Source: Microbispora siamensis (GTDB taxonomy: Bacteria > Actinomycetota > Actinomycetes > Streptosporangiales > Streptosporangiaceae). Taken from it: DNA of 64,000 bases. The translations under genes and the position numbers were made by a program. Where the stretch lies: NCBI RefSeq assembly GCF_016863095.1, contig NZ_BOOF01000039.1, positions 1 through 64,000 on the forward strand, given 5' to 3'. Below are positions 1-6,869 of this stretch, piece by piece. Below the pieces are notes generated by a model. It made no database searches, was not told where the DNA came from, and saw only the letters and a program-made list of their open reading frames with translations. Position 1 is the stretch's first letter, and the number at the start of each line of letters is the position of its first letter.

Positions 1-200
1 GCGCGAGTCCCAGCGCGAGTCCCAGCGCGAGTCCCAGCGCGAGTCCCAGCGCGAGTCCCAGCGCGAGTCCCAGCGCGAGTCCCAGCGCGAGCCCGACCCG
101 GTCGCCCTCCGTGAGCCCCACGCCCAGCCCCTCCGTGAGCCCCACGCCCAGCCCCTCCGTGAGCCCCACGCCCAGTCCCTCTGCGAGTCCCACGAGCATC
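1..200 (+). repeat. Tandem repeats encoding the Ser-Pro linker of the PL11 lyase
   Basis: Positions 1-84 are seven back-to-back copies of a 12-base unit (GCGCGAGTCCCA), continuing off the window edge. From about 107 to 185 a second, 24-base unit repeats three times. Read in the lyase frame they encode Ala-Ser-Pro-Ser units and then Val-Ser-Pro-Thr-Pro-Ser-Pro-Ser units. The repeats are near identical at DNA level, so copy number could change by slippage. This is a coding linker repeat, not a CRISPR array, because there are no unique spacers. Confidence 0.9.
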
Positions 201-1958
201 CCCGCGGGCGCGCGGCAGATGGAGGATCTCGACCGCGGCCTGGTCAGCGTGCGGTCCGGCAGCGGCAACCTCGTCTCCTGGCGCCTGCTCGGCACCGAGA
301 GCATCGGCACCGGATTCAACGTCTACCGGGGCTCGACGAAGCTGAACTCCTCGCCGATCACCAACTCCACGAACTACTTCGATTCGGGGGCCGCAGCCGA
401 CGCCACGTACACGGTGCGGGCCGTGGTGAACGGCGCCGAGCAGGCGGCGTCGGAGACGTCGCTGCGCTTCACCGGCGGCGACCACCTCGACGTGCCCATC
501 CAGCCGCCGTCCGGCGGCACCACACCCGACGGGGTGGCCTACACCTACAGCGCCAACGACGCGGGCGTGGGCGACCTCGACGGCGACGGGCAGTACGAGT
601 TCGTGCTGAAATGGGACCCGTCCAACTCCAAGGACAACTCCCAGTCCGGCTACACGGGCGATGTCTTCGTCGACGCGTACAAGCTGAACGGCACCCGCAT
701 GTGGCGGATCGACCTCGGCCGCAACATCCGCGCGGGCGCGCACTACACGCAGTTCCAGGTGTACGACTACGACGGCGACGGCAGGGCCGAGGTGGCGATG
801 AAGACCGCCGACGGCACCAAGGACGGCACCGGGAAGACGATCGGCAACGCCTCCGCGGACTACCGCAACTCCTCCGGCTACGTCCTGTCCGGCCCCGAAT
901 ACCTGACCATGTTCAACGGCCGTACCGGCGCGGCCATGTCCACGGTCAACTACGACCCGCCGCGCGGGACGGTCTCCTCCTGGGGCGACTCGTACGGCAA
1001 TCGTGTGGACCGGTTCCTCGCCGCCACCGCCTACCTCGACGGCCAGCGGCCCAGCCTGATCATGTCGCGCGGCTACTACACCCGTACGGTCGTCGCGGCG
1101 TGGGACTTCCGCAACGGCTCCCTGGTCGAGCGGTGGAAGTTCGACTCCAACTCCGCCGGCAGCCAGTACGCCGGCCAGGGCAACCACAACCTCGCCGTGG
1201 CCGACGTGGACGCCGACGGCAAGGACGAGATCGTCTTCGGCGCGATGGCGATCAACGACAACGGCTCCCCGCTGTGGAACACCGGCAACGGGCACGGCGA
1301 CGCGCTGCACGTCGGCGACCTCGACCCGTCGCGCGCCGGACTCGAGGTGTTCAAGGTGGACGAGGACACCAGCAAGCCCGCGGCGTGGATGGCCGACGCC
1401 CGCACCGGCTCGATCATCTGGAGCAACGCCTCCTGCGGCTGCGACAACGGGCGCGGCGTCTCCGACGACGTCTGGGCAGGCAGCCCGGGCGCCGAGTCGT
1501 GGTCGTCCGCCGTCAGCGGTGTCTTCAACAGCAAGGGGCAGAACGTCGGGCGCAAGCCGGGCTCGGCGAACTTCCTCGCGTGGTGGGACGCCGACCCGGT
1601 CCGCGAACTGCTCGACGGCACCCACATCGACAAGTACGGCACCAGCGGCGACACGAGGCTGCTGACGGCGAGCGGCGTGCACTCCAACAACGGCACCAAG
1701 TCCACCCCGTCCCTGTCCGCCGACCTGTTCGGCGACTGGCGCGAGGAGGTCGTCTGGCCGACGAGTGACAACACCGCCCTGCGGATCTACAGCACGACCA
1801 CGGCGGCGAGCCGGCAGATCTACACGCTGATGCACGACCCGACATACCGGGTGGCGGTCGCCTGGCAGAACACCGCCTACAACCAGCCACCCCACACGGG
1901 CTTCTTCCTGGGGGACGGCATGGCGACGCCCGCCAGGCCGAACATCTACCTGAGGTGA
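1..1958 (+). CDS. Rhamnogalacturonan lyase, PL11 family (5'-partial, secreted)
   Basis: The reading frame is open from the window edge (frame 3), so the true start, signal peptide and any N-terminal module lie upstream. After about 65 residues of Ser-Pro linker, nt 207-1955 encode a roughly 580-residue PL11 domain. It opens with a fibronectin-like segment and continues as a beta-propeller with acidic Asp-rich loops of the DxDGDG type (around nt 571-600, 763-785 and 1207-1225). These loops bind calcium in this family. The C-terminus is complete and ends in the family-typical NIYLR. The enzyme would cleave the rhamnogalacturonan I backbone of pectin by beta-elimination outside the cell. The long linker implies a carbohydrate-binding module on the missing side (inference). 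It pairs functionally with the GH6 cellulase at the other end of the window. Confidence 0.93.
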   Translation, partial: ASPSASPSASPSASPSASPSASPSASPSASPTRSPSVSPTPSPSVSPTPSPSVSPTPSPSASPTSIPAGARQMEDLDRGLVSVRSGSGNLVSWRLLGTESIGTGFNVYRGSTKLNSSPITNSTNYFDSGAAADATYTVRAVVNGAEQAASETSLRFTGGDHLDVPIQPPSGGTTPDGVAYTYSANDAGVGDLDGDGQYEFVLKWDPSNSKDNSQSGYTGDVFVDAYKLNGTRMWRIDLGRNIRAGAHYTQFQVYDYDGDGRAEVAMKTADGTKDGTGKTIGNASADYRNSSGYVLSGPEYLTMFNGRTGAAMSTVNYDPPRGTVSSWGDSYGNRVDRFLAATAYLDGQRPSLIMSRGYYTRTVVAAWDFRNGSLVERWKFDSNSAGSQYAGQGNHNLAVADVDADGKDEIVFGAMAINDNGSPLWNTGNGHGDALHVGDLDPSRAGLEVFKVDEDTSKPAAWMADARTGSIIWSNASCGCDNGRGVSDDVWAGSPGAESWSSAVSGVFNSKGQNVGRKPGSANFLAWWDADPVRELLDGTHIDKYGTSGDTRLLTASGVHSNNGTKSTPSLSADLFGDWREEVVWPTSDNTALRIYSTTTAASRQIYTLMHDPTYRVAVAWQNTAYNQPPHTGFFLGDGMATPARPNIYLR

Positions 1959-1966
1959 TCCCCCCT

Positions 1967-2008
1967 GCGGCGGCCGCGGACATACCTGGCGAGGTCCGCG
2001 GCCGCCGC
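1967..2008 (+). terminator. Strong hairpin after the PL11 lyase gene
   Basis: A 15-bp perfect GC stem (1967-1981 pairing with 1994-2008, arm GCGGCGGCCGCGGAC) closes a 12-base loop 8 bases after the lyase stop codon. There is no T-tract, which is usual for actinomycete hairpin terminators. Confidence 0.75.
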
Positions 2009-2227
2009 CGCGCACGGCCCGTCGCTGGACCGCTGAGAGGCCGCCGGACGGCGTCGGAAGATCGAAGGCCAAGTCAGGATTAGGTCGATCTCATGTCGTT
2101 GGAATTCCGCTTCAGCGCGTTCTAAGTCGCTTTCCTTACTGTCGTCCAGGCGCTGAGAACAGCGCTCCCACGGGAGCCGGTCTCAAACCTGCTCCTTCGA
2201 TGACACCCAAGAGGAAAGGACGACCAG

Positions 2228-2785
2228 ATGGGCTTCAGTTTCAACCGCCCTCCGGCGGCGCGTGCCTATGCGGGCGCCGCGGCAGCGGCGATCACCGCGG
2301 CACTGGTCTGCATGCCGACCGCCGCCAGGGCCGACGAGCCGTCGATCTCGGTGGAGGTGATCCCCACCGGCTCTGTGCGCTACTACGAGCCCTGCAGCGG
2401 CACGGAGACCTGGGGAGTGGCCGCCGGCAGGGAGAGTCCCGACTTCGATAAGGGCAATTACCAGGTGTGCCACTATCCCAGCAGCGACGTGGCGTTCAAC
2501 CCCTGGGCGAACGGGCTGGGCACCGAGTACAACGCCGCCGCGAGGGACCACGTCATCGAGCAGTCCCATGGGGAGTGGTATCCCCGCGACCTGCAGTCCC
2601 TCTGCCCGTACTGGATGACCACCGGCCCGAACCGTTCCGCGCTGATCTCCCAGATCGTGCAGACGTACCAGGTCAAGCTGATCTACAAGTACTCCGACGG
2701 ACACACCCAGATCGCCGACACCACTCGGGCGACCTATTCCGGTAACACGAGCGTGTCGTGGAGCCCCGGGTGCTGGACGAGATGA
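2228..2785 (+). CDS. Small secreted protein of unknown function
   Basis: 185 residues. The N-terminus has a Sec-type signal peptide: a short Arg-containing head, a hydrophobic Ala/Gly-rich stretch (about residues 14-30) and a likely cleavage site after ARA near residue 35. The mature part is about 150 residues with four cysteines, two Tyr pairs and no motif I recognise; two disulfides are possible. The start is supported by an AGGAAAGGA ribosome site 7 bases upstream. The 5' flank (2040-2227) is less GC-rich than the genes and should hold its promoter. It sits alone between the PL11 gene and the protease. The function is unknown. Confidence 0.75.
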   Translation: MGFSFNRPPAARAYAGAAAAAITAALVCMPTAARADEPSISVEVIPTGSVRYYEPCSGTETWGVAAGRESPDFDKGNYQVCHYPSSDVAFNPWANGLGTEYNAAARDHVIEQSHGEWYPRDLQSLCPYWMTTGPNRSALISQIVQTYQVKLIYKYSDGHTQIADTTRATYSGNTSVSWSPGCWTR

Positions 2786-2964
2786 CGCCGCACGGGACAG
2801 CGAGTCCCGGCAGGCGGCGGCGGTCGCTCCCCACCCTGGGCGATGGCAGATGATCGAAGTGTCCCCCGACGGCTGCAGACCTCCCTGACGAGGCCCACGG
2901 TCGCCGCGTGACCTGCGCCTTTGTGGGTAGGGCAGTCACAGCGGAGGGCCGAGGGGGTGGCAGG

Positions 2965-4257
2965 ATGCGATCGTCGATAAGTCTCGGCCGCGTGGGCGGG
3001 GTCCCGGTCGGGCTCAACATCAGCGTCCTCGTGATCGTCGTGATCCTGGTGATCGGGCTGGCCTTCGGGCGCTTCCCCATCGCCTTCCCCGGCCTGCCGA
3101 CGGCGGCGTACGTGCTGGCCGCGGTGGTGTCGGCCCTGCTCTTCCTGGCCTCGCTGCTCGCGCACGAACTTGCTCACGCGATCGTCGCCAAGCGGCACGG
3201 GCTGGAGGTCAACGGCATCACGCTCTGGCTGCTGGGCGGGGTGGCGGAACTGCGCGGGGAGCCGCGCTCCCCCGGCGCCGATCTCAAGATCGCCGGGGTG
3301 GGGCCGCTGACCAGCGTCGTGCTCGGCGGCGTCTTCGCCCTCGTGTCCTGGGGGATCGCGGCCATCGGCGCGCCGCCGCTGGTCAGCGGGATGTTCGGCT
3401 ACCTGGCCGCGGTGAACGTGCTGCTGGCCGTGTTCAACCTGGTGCCCGCCGCGCCGCTGGACGGCGGCCGGGTGCTGCGCGCCTTCCTGTGGGCCCGCTG
3501 GCACGACCGCCTGCGGGCCGCCGTGGCCGCCGCCCGGGCCGGCCGGGTCTTCGGCTACGTCCTGATCGCGCTCGGCTTCCTCAACCTCGTCTCCGGCCTC
3601 GGACTCCAGGGGTTCTGGCTGGCCCTGATCGGCCTGTTCCTGGTGAACGCGGCCACCGCGGAGGAGCAGCAGACGCAGATCGACGCCGCCCTGCACGGGA
3701 TCACGGTGGGTGAGGTGATGTCGCGCGACCCGGTCGTCGCCCATCCCGACGAGACCGTGGCCGGGCTGGTCGACCGGCTCGTGCTGCGCCACCACCTGTC
3801 CACCTATCCGCTGCTGGACGACGACGGCCGGTTCGTGGGACTGGTGACGCTGGGCCGCGTCCGGCGCGTGCCGGCCGAGGACCGCCCGATCACCAGGCTG
3901 CGGGACATCGCCTGCCCGCCGTCGGACGTGCCCGCGGCGCGCCCCGGCGACCAGCTCACGGAGTTGCTCCAGCGGATGAGCGGCGGCGCGGACGGCCGGG
4001 CCGTGGTGCTCGACGACGACGGCCACCTCGTCGGCCTGGTCACTCCCACCGACATCAGCCGGACCATCCAGACGGTGGACCTGCGGGCGCGCGAGCCGTA
4101 CCGGACGCCGCGCGGCGCCGACCTCGCCCCGCCCCCTCCCGGAGACCGCACCCCCGGAGGCCCCGCCCCCGGCGGACCCTCGTCGGGCGGCCCTGCCCCC
4201 GGTGGCCCCGCTCCCGGCGGTACGGTCCCGCCGGCCGGTCGCCGCGACGCCGCCTGA
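2965..4257 (+). CDS. Site-2 protease (M50 family) with two CBS domains, Rip3-like
   Basis: 430 residues from the ATG at 2965, which follows a GAGGGGGTGG ribosome site; an upstream GTG at 2908 is less likely. It is an integral membrane zinc metalloprotease. The hydrophobic N-terminal half carries HELAH (residues 67-71) and the second metal-ligand motif LDGG (Asp 167) in NLVPAAPLDGG. Two CBS domains follow (about 235-300 and 305-365), then a Pro/Gly-rich tail of repeated PGGPA units. The M50-plus-CBS layout matches the actinobacterial Rip3 class, which cuts membrane-bound substrates such as anti-sigma factors, and CBS pairs usually sense adenine nucleotides. A SigR-like sigma factor lies 420 bases downstream, but no anti-sigma substrate is visible here. 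Confidence 0.9.
   Translation: MRSSISLGRVGGVPVGLNISVLVIVVILVIGLAFGRFPIAFPGLPTAAYVLAAVVSALLFLASLLAHELAHAIVAKRHGLEVNGITLWLLGGVAELRGEPRSPGADLKIAGVGPLTSVVLGGVFALVSWGIAAIGAPPLVSGMFGYLAAVNVLLAVFNLVPAAPLDGGRVLRAFLWARWHDRLRAAVAAARAGRVFGYVLIALGFLNLVSGLGLQGFWLALIGLFLVNAATAEEQQTQIDAALHGITVGEVMSRDPVVAHPDETVAGLVDRLVLRHHLSTYPLLDDDGRFVGLVTLGRVRRVPAEDRPITRLRDIACPPSDVPAARPGDQLTELLQRMSGGADGRAVVLDDDGHLVGLVTPTDISRTIQTVDLRAREPYRTPRGADLAPPPPGDRTPGGPAPGGPSSGGPAPGGPAPGGTVPPAGRRDAA
4151..4220 (+). repeat. Gly/Pro-encoding degenerate repeat in the protease tail
   Basis: Imperfect 15-base units of the form CCCGGCGGCCCCGCC encode the PGGPA repeats at the cytosolic C-terminus of the site-2 protease. This is a low-complexity coding repeat and could vary in length between strains. 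Confidence 0.7.
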
Positions 4258-4301
4258 ACGCCGCCCCCCGGCGTCAGCAGGCGCGGGTCATCCGGTGCGG
4301 G

Positions 4302-4472
4302 TCATTCGTCGGCGGGTTCCTCGACGTCGTCGGGCGAGTCGGCGCCGGGGGCGTGCCAGTCGCCCGACGCGCCGCCGTCCAGGTCCGCACAGGGCTCCAC
4401 GTCGGGTGACTGCGCCAGCGGCGGCAGCCGGTCAGGGATCAGGTGCTCCGGCCCCGCGTTGTCCTTGGGCAT
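4302..4472 (-). CDS. 56-residue acidic protein of unknown function
   Basis: A short minus-strand gene reading MPKDNAGPEHLIPDRLPPLA and ending in EEPADE. It has an excellent GAGGAGG ribosome site 6 bases before the ATG. The product is hydrophilic, rich in Asp, Glu and Pro, with one Cys and one Trp and no membrane segment. Very similar small acidic proteins are common as unnamed ORFs in actinomycetes (recollection, not checked). It lies between the 3' end of the site-2 protease gene (converging) and the SigR-like gene (diverging). Support comes from the ribosome site, the GC-rich third positions and the position in an otherwise empty gap. The function is unknown. Confidence 0.6.
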   Translation of the reverse strand: MPKDNAGPEHLIPDRLPPLAQSPDVEPCADLDGGASGDWHAPGADSPDDVEEPADE

Positions 4473-4677
4473 GGCATCCTCCTCGGGCTGCTGCCTCTCC
4501 GTCTTCGCGTACCCCCGGGTGGCTCGGACATTCGGTCAGGTCGCGGGAACGGGCACGGTAGCCGAAAACAGACGCGGGAGCCGTGTTGAAAGGGAGACGA
4601 GGGGTAGGCGGACCGTGCGACCGGACCAGACAAAGCGGTCGTAACTGATAGAGGCAGGCTCTCAAGGAGGTGGGGAT

Positions 4678-5313
4678 ATGACGATCGTCGACGACACGGC
4701 GGTCGAACGACGGCGGCTGCGGTTCGAGCGGGACGCGCTGCCGTACATCGACCAGATCTACGCCGGCGCCCTACGGCTCGCCCGCAACCCCGCCGACGCC
4801 GAAGACCTGGTGCAGGACGTCTACATGCGGGCCTTCAGCAACTTCCACCAGTTCCGCGAGGGAACGAACCTGCGGGCCTGGCTGTACCGCATCCTGACCA
4901 ACACCTACATCAACACCTACCGCAGGCAGCAGCGTCAGCCGCAGCGGTCCGCGACCGAGGACGTGGAGGACTGGCAGCTCGCCGAGGCGGCCTCGCACAC
5001 CTCGTCGGGGCTCAAGTCGGCCGAGGTGGAGGCCCTGGAGGGGCTGCCCGACTCCCGGGTGAAGCAGGCGCTGCAGGAGCTGCCCGAGGACTTCCGGCTG
5101 GCGGTCTACCTCGCCGACGTGGAGGGCTTCGCCTACAAGGAGATCGCGCAGATCATGGACGTCCCCATCGGCACGGTCATGTCGCGGCTGCACCGGGGAC
5201 GCCGCCAGCTGCGGACCAAGCTGGAGGACTACGCCGCCGAACTCGGCCTGCTCCGGTCGGCGAGCACCGCCGCACGCGACGGCGAGAGAACCCGGGACGG
5301 CGAGAAAGCCTAG
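4678..5313 (+). CDS. ECF sigma factor of the SigR/SigH type
   Basis: 211 residues. Sigma-70 region 2 spans about residues 20-85 ([14 protein letters not shown], then [17 protein letters not shown]). Region 4 spans about 130-185 ([20 protein letters not shown], then the helix-turn-helix with [14 protein letters not shown]). These match the thiol-stress sigma factors SigR of Streptomyces and SigH of mycobacteria, which are normally held by the zinc anti-sigma factor RsrA encoded just downstream. No RsrA-like gene follows here; the next gene is on the other strand. The start ATG has an AAGGAGG ribosome site 7 bases upstream. Control may therefore be by an unlinked anti-sigma factor or by expression alone. 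Confidence 0.92.
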   Translation: MTIVDDTAVERRRLRFERDALPYIDQIYAGALRLARNPADAEDLVQDVYMRAFSNFHQFREGTNLRAWLYRILTNTYINTYRRQQRQPQRSATEDVEDWQLAEAASHTSSGLKSAEVEALEGLPDSRVKQALQELPEDFRLAVYLADVEGFAYKEIAQIMDVPIGTVMSRLHRGRRQLRTKLEDYAAELGLLRSASTAARDGERTRDGEKA

Positions 5314-5324
5314 GCGAAAGGGGC

Positions 5325-5693
5325 TCAGGCGTCCTCGCGCTCGGGGTTCTCCAGCCGGAAGAAGTTGCTCGGGCTGCCGTCCTTGCGGTGCTCCTGGTAG
5401 ATGAAGTTGAGCTTGCGCTCCTCGAACGTCGTGAACCACTCGTCCCAGGAGATCTCCTGCAGGTCTTCGCCGCCGTAGCCCTGGAAGTCGAACCGGAGGA
5501 CGCCAGGACGGCCCTCGTGCTCGGTGCCGGGGACGGTGGCGGGTCTGGCGTCCCGCTCCTCGGCCCACCGCCTGATCACCTCGTGGTCGGTCGTGATCAG
5601 GCTGCGTCCCGGGCGCTCCTCGTGCTCCTCCGCGGAGGCGATCTCCTGCTCGTACTTGTGCTCGCCGGTGACCGGGTGGTGCTGCTCGGACAT
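5325..5693 (-). CDS. Conserved soluble protein of unknown function, 122 residues
   Basis: A charged protein without signal or membrane segment, rich in His and Glu at the N-terminus. It has a compact C-terminal region with GVLRFDFQGYGGEDL and a Trp/Phe-rich stretch (EISWDEWFTTFEERKLNFIY). Similar actinobacterial proteins are, as I recall, often mislabelled 1,4-alpha-glucan branching enzyme; nothing in this sequence supports that activity. It converges with the sigma-factor gene, leaving 11 bases between stops. The start is followed by acceptable codon use, and an AGGTGT element lies upstream. The function is unknown. Confidence 0.8.
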   Translation of the reverse strand: MSEQHHPVTGEHKYEQEIASAEEHEERPGRSLITTDHEVIRRWAEERDARPATVPGTEHEGRPGVLRFDFQGYGGEDLQEISWDEWFTTFEERKLNFIYQEHRKDGSPSNFFRLENPEREDA

Positions 5694-5749
5694 CTCGACA
5701 CCTCCCCCTCGTTCTCCCTACCCCCCGCCACCAGCCTTACCCTGCGGCC

Positions 5750-6748
5750 TTACCCTGTTGCCTTCCCGGGCAGCCGCACCCAGGCGGCGGACTCCTCCCC
5801 CGGCGCGTACGCGGAGTCGAGGCGCTTGCCCACCACGCCGGGCAGGCCCTGCTCGGCCGCCGTTCGCCGCACCGCGTCCACCTCGCCGGGCCAGGACGGC
5901 GCCGTCTGCCAGCGCGGCCCGTTCACCGCCAGGTCCTCCAGGCCCGTACGGCGGCGCTCGAACGGCTCGTCCAGCAACGACCGGCCGTCGTCGTACAGCA
6001 GGTCGTAGGCGACGTAGACGGCGGTGCCCGCGAACGTGACGACCTCGCCGTCGAGCACGACCGCCCTGCTGCCGAACGACTCGGCCAGCGGGCGCAACCA
6101 GCGGTGCTCCCCGGTGACGTCCGCGCCGCCCGCGTCGCGCAGGGTGAGCCTGCCCCCCTCCACGTACGCGAGCGCCCGCGCCCCGCCCCACCAGAACTCC
6201 CAGGCGTACGCCTCGGGGTCGCGCGGCACGCGGGCGCGGGTCACCGGCGTCATCGGCACGAGCGAGGCGGACGGGGGCTCCCACTGCCTGCTGGGCGGGT
6301 CCATCCGGTGGATCATCCAGTTGCGGCCGCGGGTCTGGAACAGCACGTAGCGGCCGGCGACCCGGGAGCCGCTCAGCACGATCTTCACCTCGCGGTCGCT
6401 CCACTTCTCGGTCGCGTAGTGGCCGCGGTCCCAGATCGTCATCGTGCCGCCGCCGTACTCGCCCTTGGGAATCTCGCCCTCGAACCGGGCGTACTCCATG
6501 GGGTGGTCCTCGGTGTGGACGGCGAGGTGGTTGGTCGCGGGGTCGGGCGGGAGGCCCTTGGGAATCGCCCAGGAGACCAGCACCCCGCCCCGCTCCAGGC
6601 GCAGGTCCCAGTGCAGGGACCGGGCGTGGTGCTCCTGGATGACGAACGTGTCGTCCTCACCTCGCGGTAGCGGCCCTTCGTCGGGGATCGGCTCGCTGGT
6701 GCGCGTCGCGTCGCGCTTGGCCCGGTAGGTCTCGAGTTTGTCCGCCAT
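5750..6748 (-). CDS. LigD-type 3'-phosphoesterase fused to a degenerate ATP-dependent ligase domain
   Basis: 332 residues from the ATG at 6748 (MADKLETYRAKRD). Residues 34-140 form a LigD 3'-phosphoesterase domain: HHARSLHWDLRLE with His 41, His 47 and Asp 49, His 83, and PKGEYGGGTM. This domain trims 3'-phosphate or 3'-ribonucleoside ends in non-homologous end joining. Residues 180-328 align with the nucleotidyltransferase domain of DNA ligase D, with recognisable later motifs (VLDGEVVTF, YVAYDLLYDDGRSL, GVVGKRLDSAY). However, the catalytic KxDG is replaced by WWGG (residues 186-189), so the adenylated lysine and its Asp are both gone. There is no polymerase domain and no Ku gene nearby. I infer a 3'-end processing factor without ligase activity. 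Confidence 0.85.
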   Translation of the reverse strand: MADKLETYRAKRDATRTSEPIPDEGPLPRGEDDTFVIQEHHARSLHWDLRLERGGVLVSWAIPKGLPPDPATNHLAVHTEDHPMEYARFEGEIPKGEYGGGTMTIWDRGHYATEKWSDREVKIVLSGSRVAGRYVLFQTRGRNWMIHRMDPPSRQWEPPSASLVPMTPVTRARVPRDPEAYAWEFWWGGARALAYVEGGRLTLRDAGGADVTGEHRWLRPLAESFGSRAVVLDGEVVTFAGTAVYVAYDLLYDDGRSLLDEPFERRRTGLEDLAVNGPRWQTAPSWPGEVDAVRRTAAEQGLPGVVGKRLDSAYAPGEESAAWVRLPGKATG

Positions 6749-6782
6749 CTTGATGGTCCTACCCACGGCACAACTCCCCGTG

Positions 6783-6800
6783 GGTGACAAGCGTGTCACC
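6783..6800. promoter_or_regulatory. Inverted repeat between the divergent phosphoesterase and nucleotidase genes
   Basis: GGTGACA-AGCG-TGTCACC is a perfect 7-bp inverted repeat, 35 bases upstream of the phosphoesterase/ligase start and 70 bases upstream of the nucleotidase start. It may be an operator for either gene. The binding protein is unknown. Confidence 0.4.
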
Positions 6801-6869
6801 TTGTAGCGACATGTCCGGTTAAGGACTTCGTGACCACTTGGTAATTGGCAATCACTATCGTCACGCAGC

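Noticed and set aside
1-200. Short tandem repeats as a CRISPR array
   Set aside because: There are no unique spacers, the units are 12 and 24 bases, and they encode an in-frame Ser-Pro linker.
2908-2964. Upstream GTG start for the site-2 protease
   Set aside because: The ATG at 2965 has a good ribosome site and begins directly before the first membrane segment as in the family; the extra 19 residues add nothing recognisable.
4202-4561. 119-codon Arg/Pro-rich frame overlapping the end of the protease gene
   Set aside because: It is an alternate-frame translation of the protease tail and the opposite strand of the 56-residue gene.
4549-4590. SigR-type promoter (GGGAAC with a GTT -10) upstream of the sigma gene
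   Set aside because: A GGGAAC element is present but no GTT occurs at the required 16-18 base spacing.
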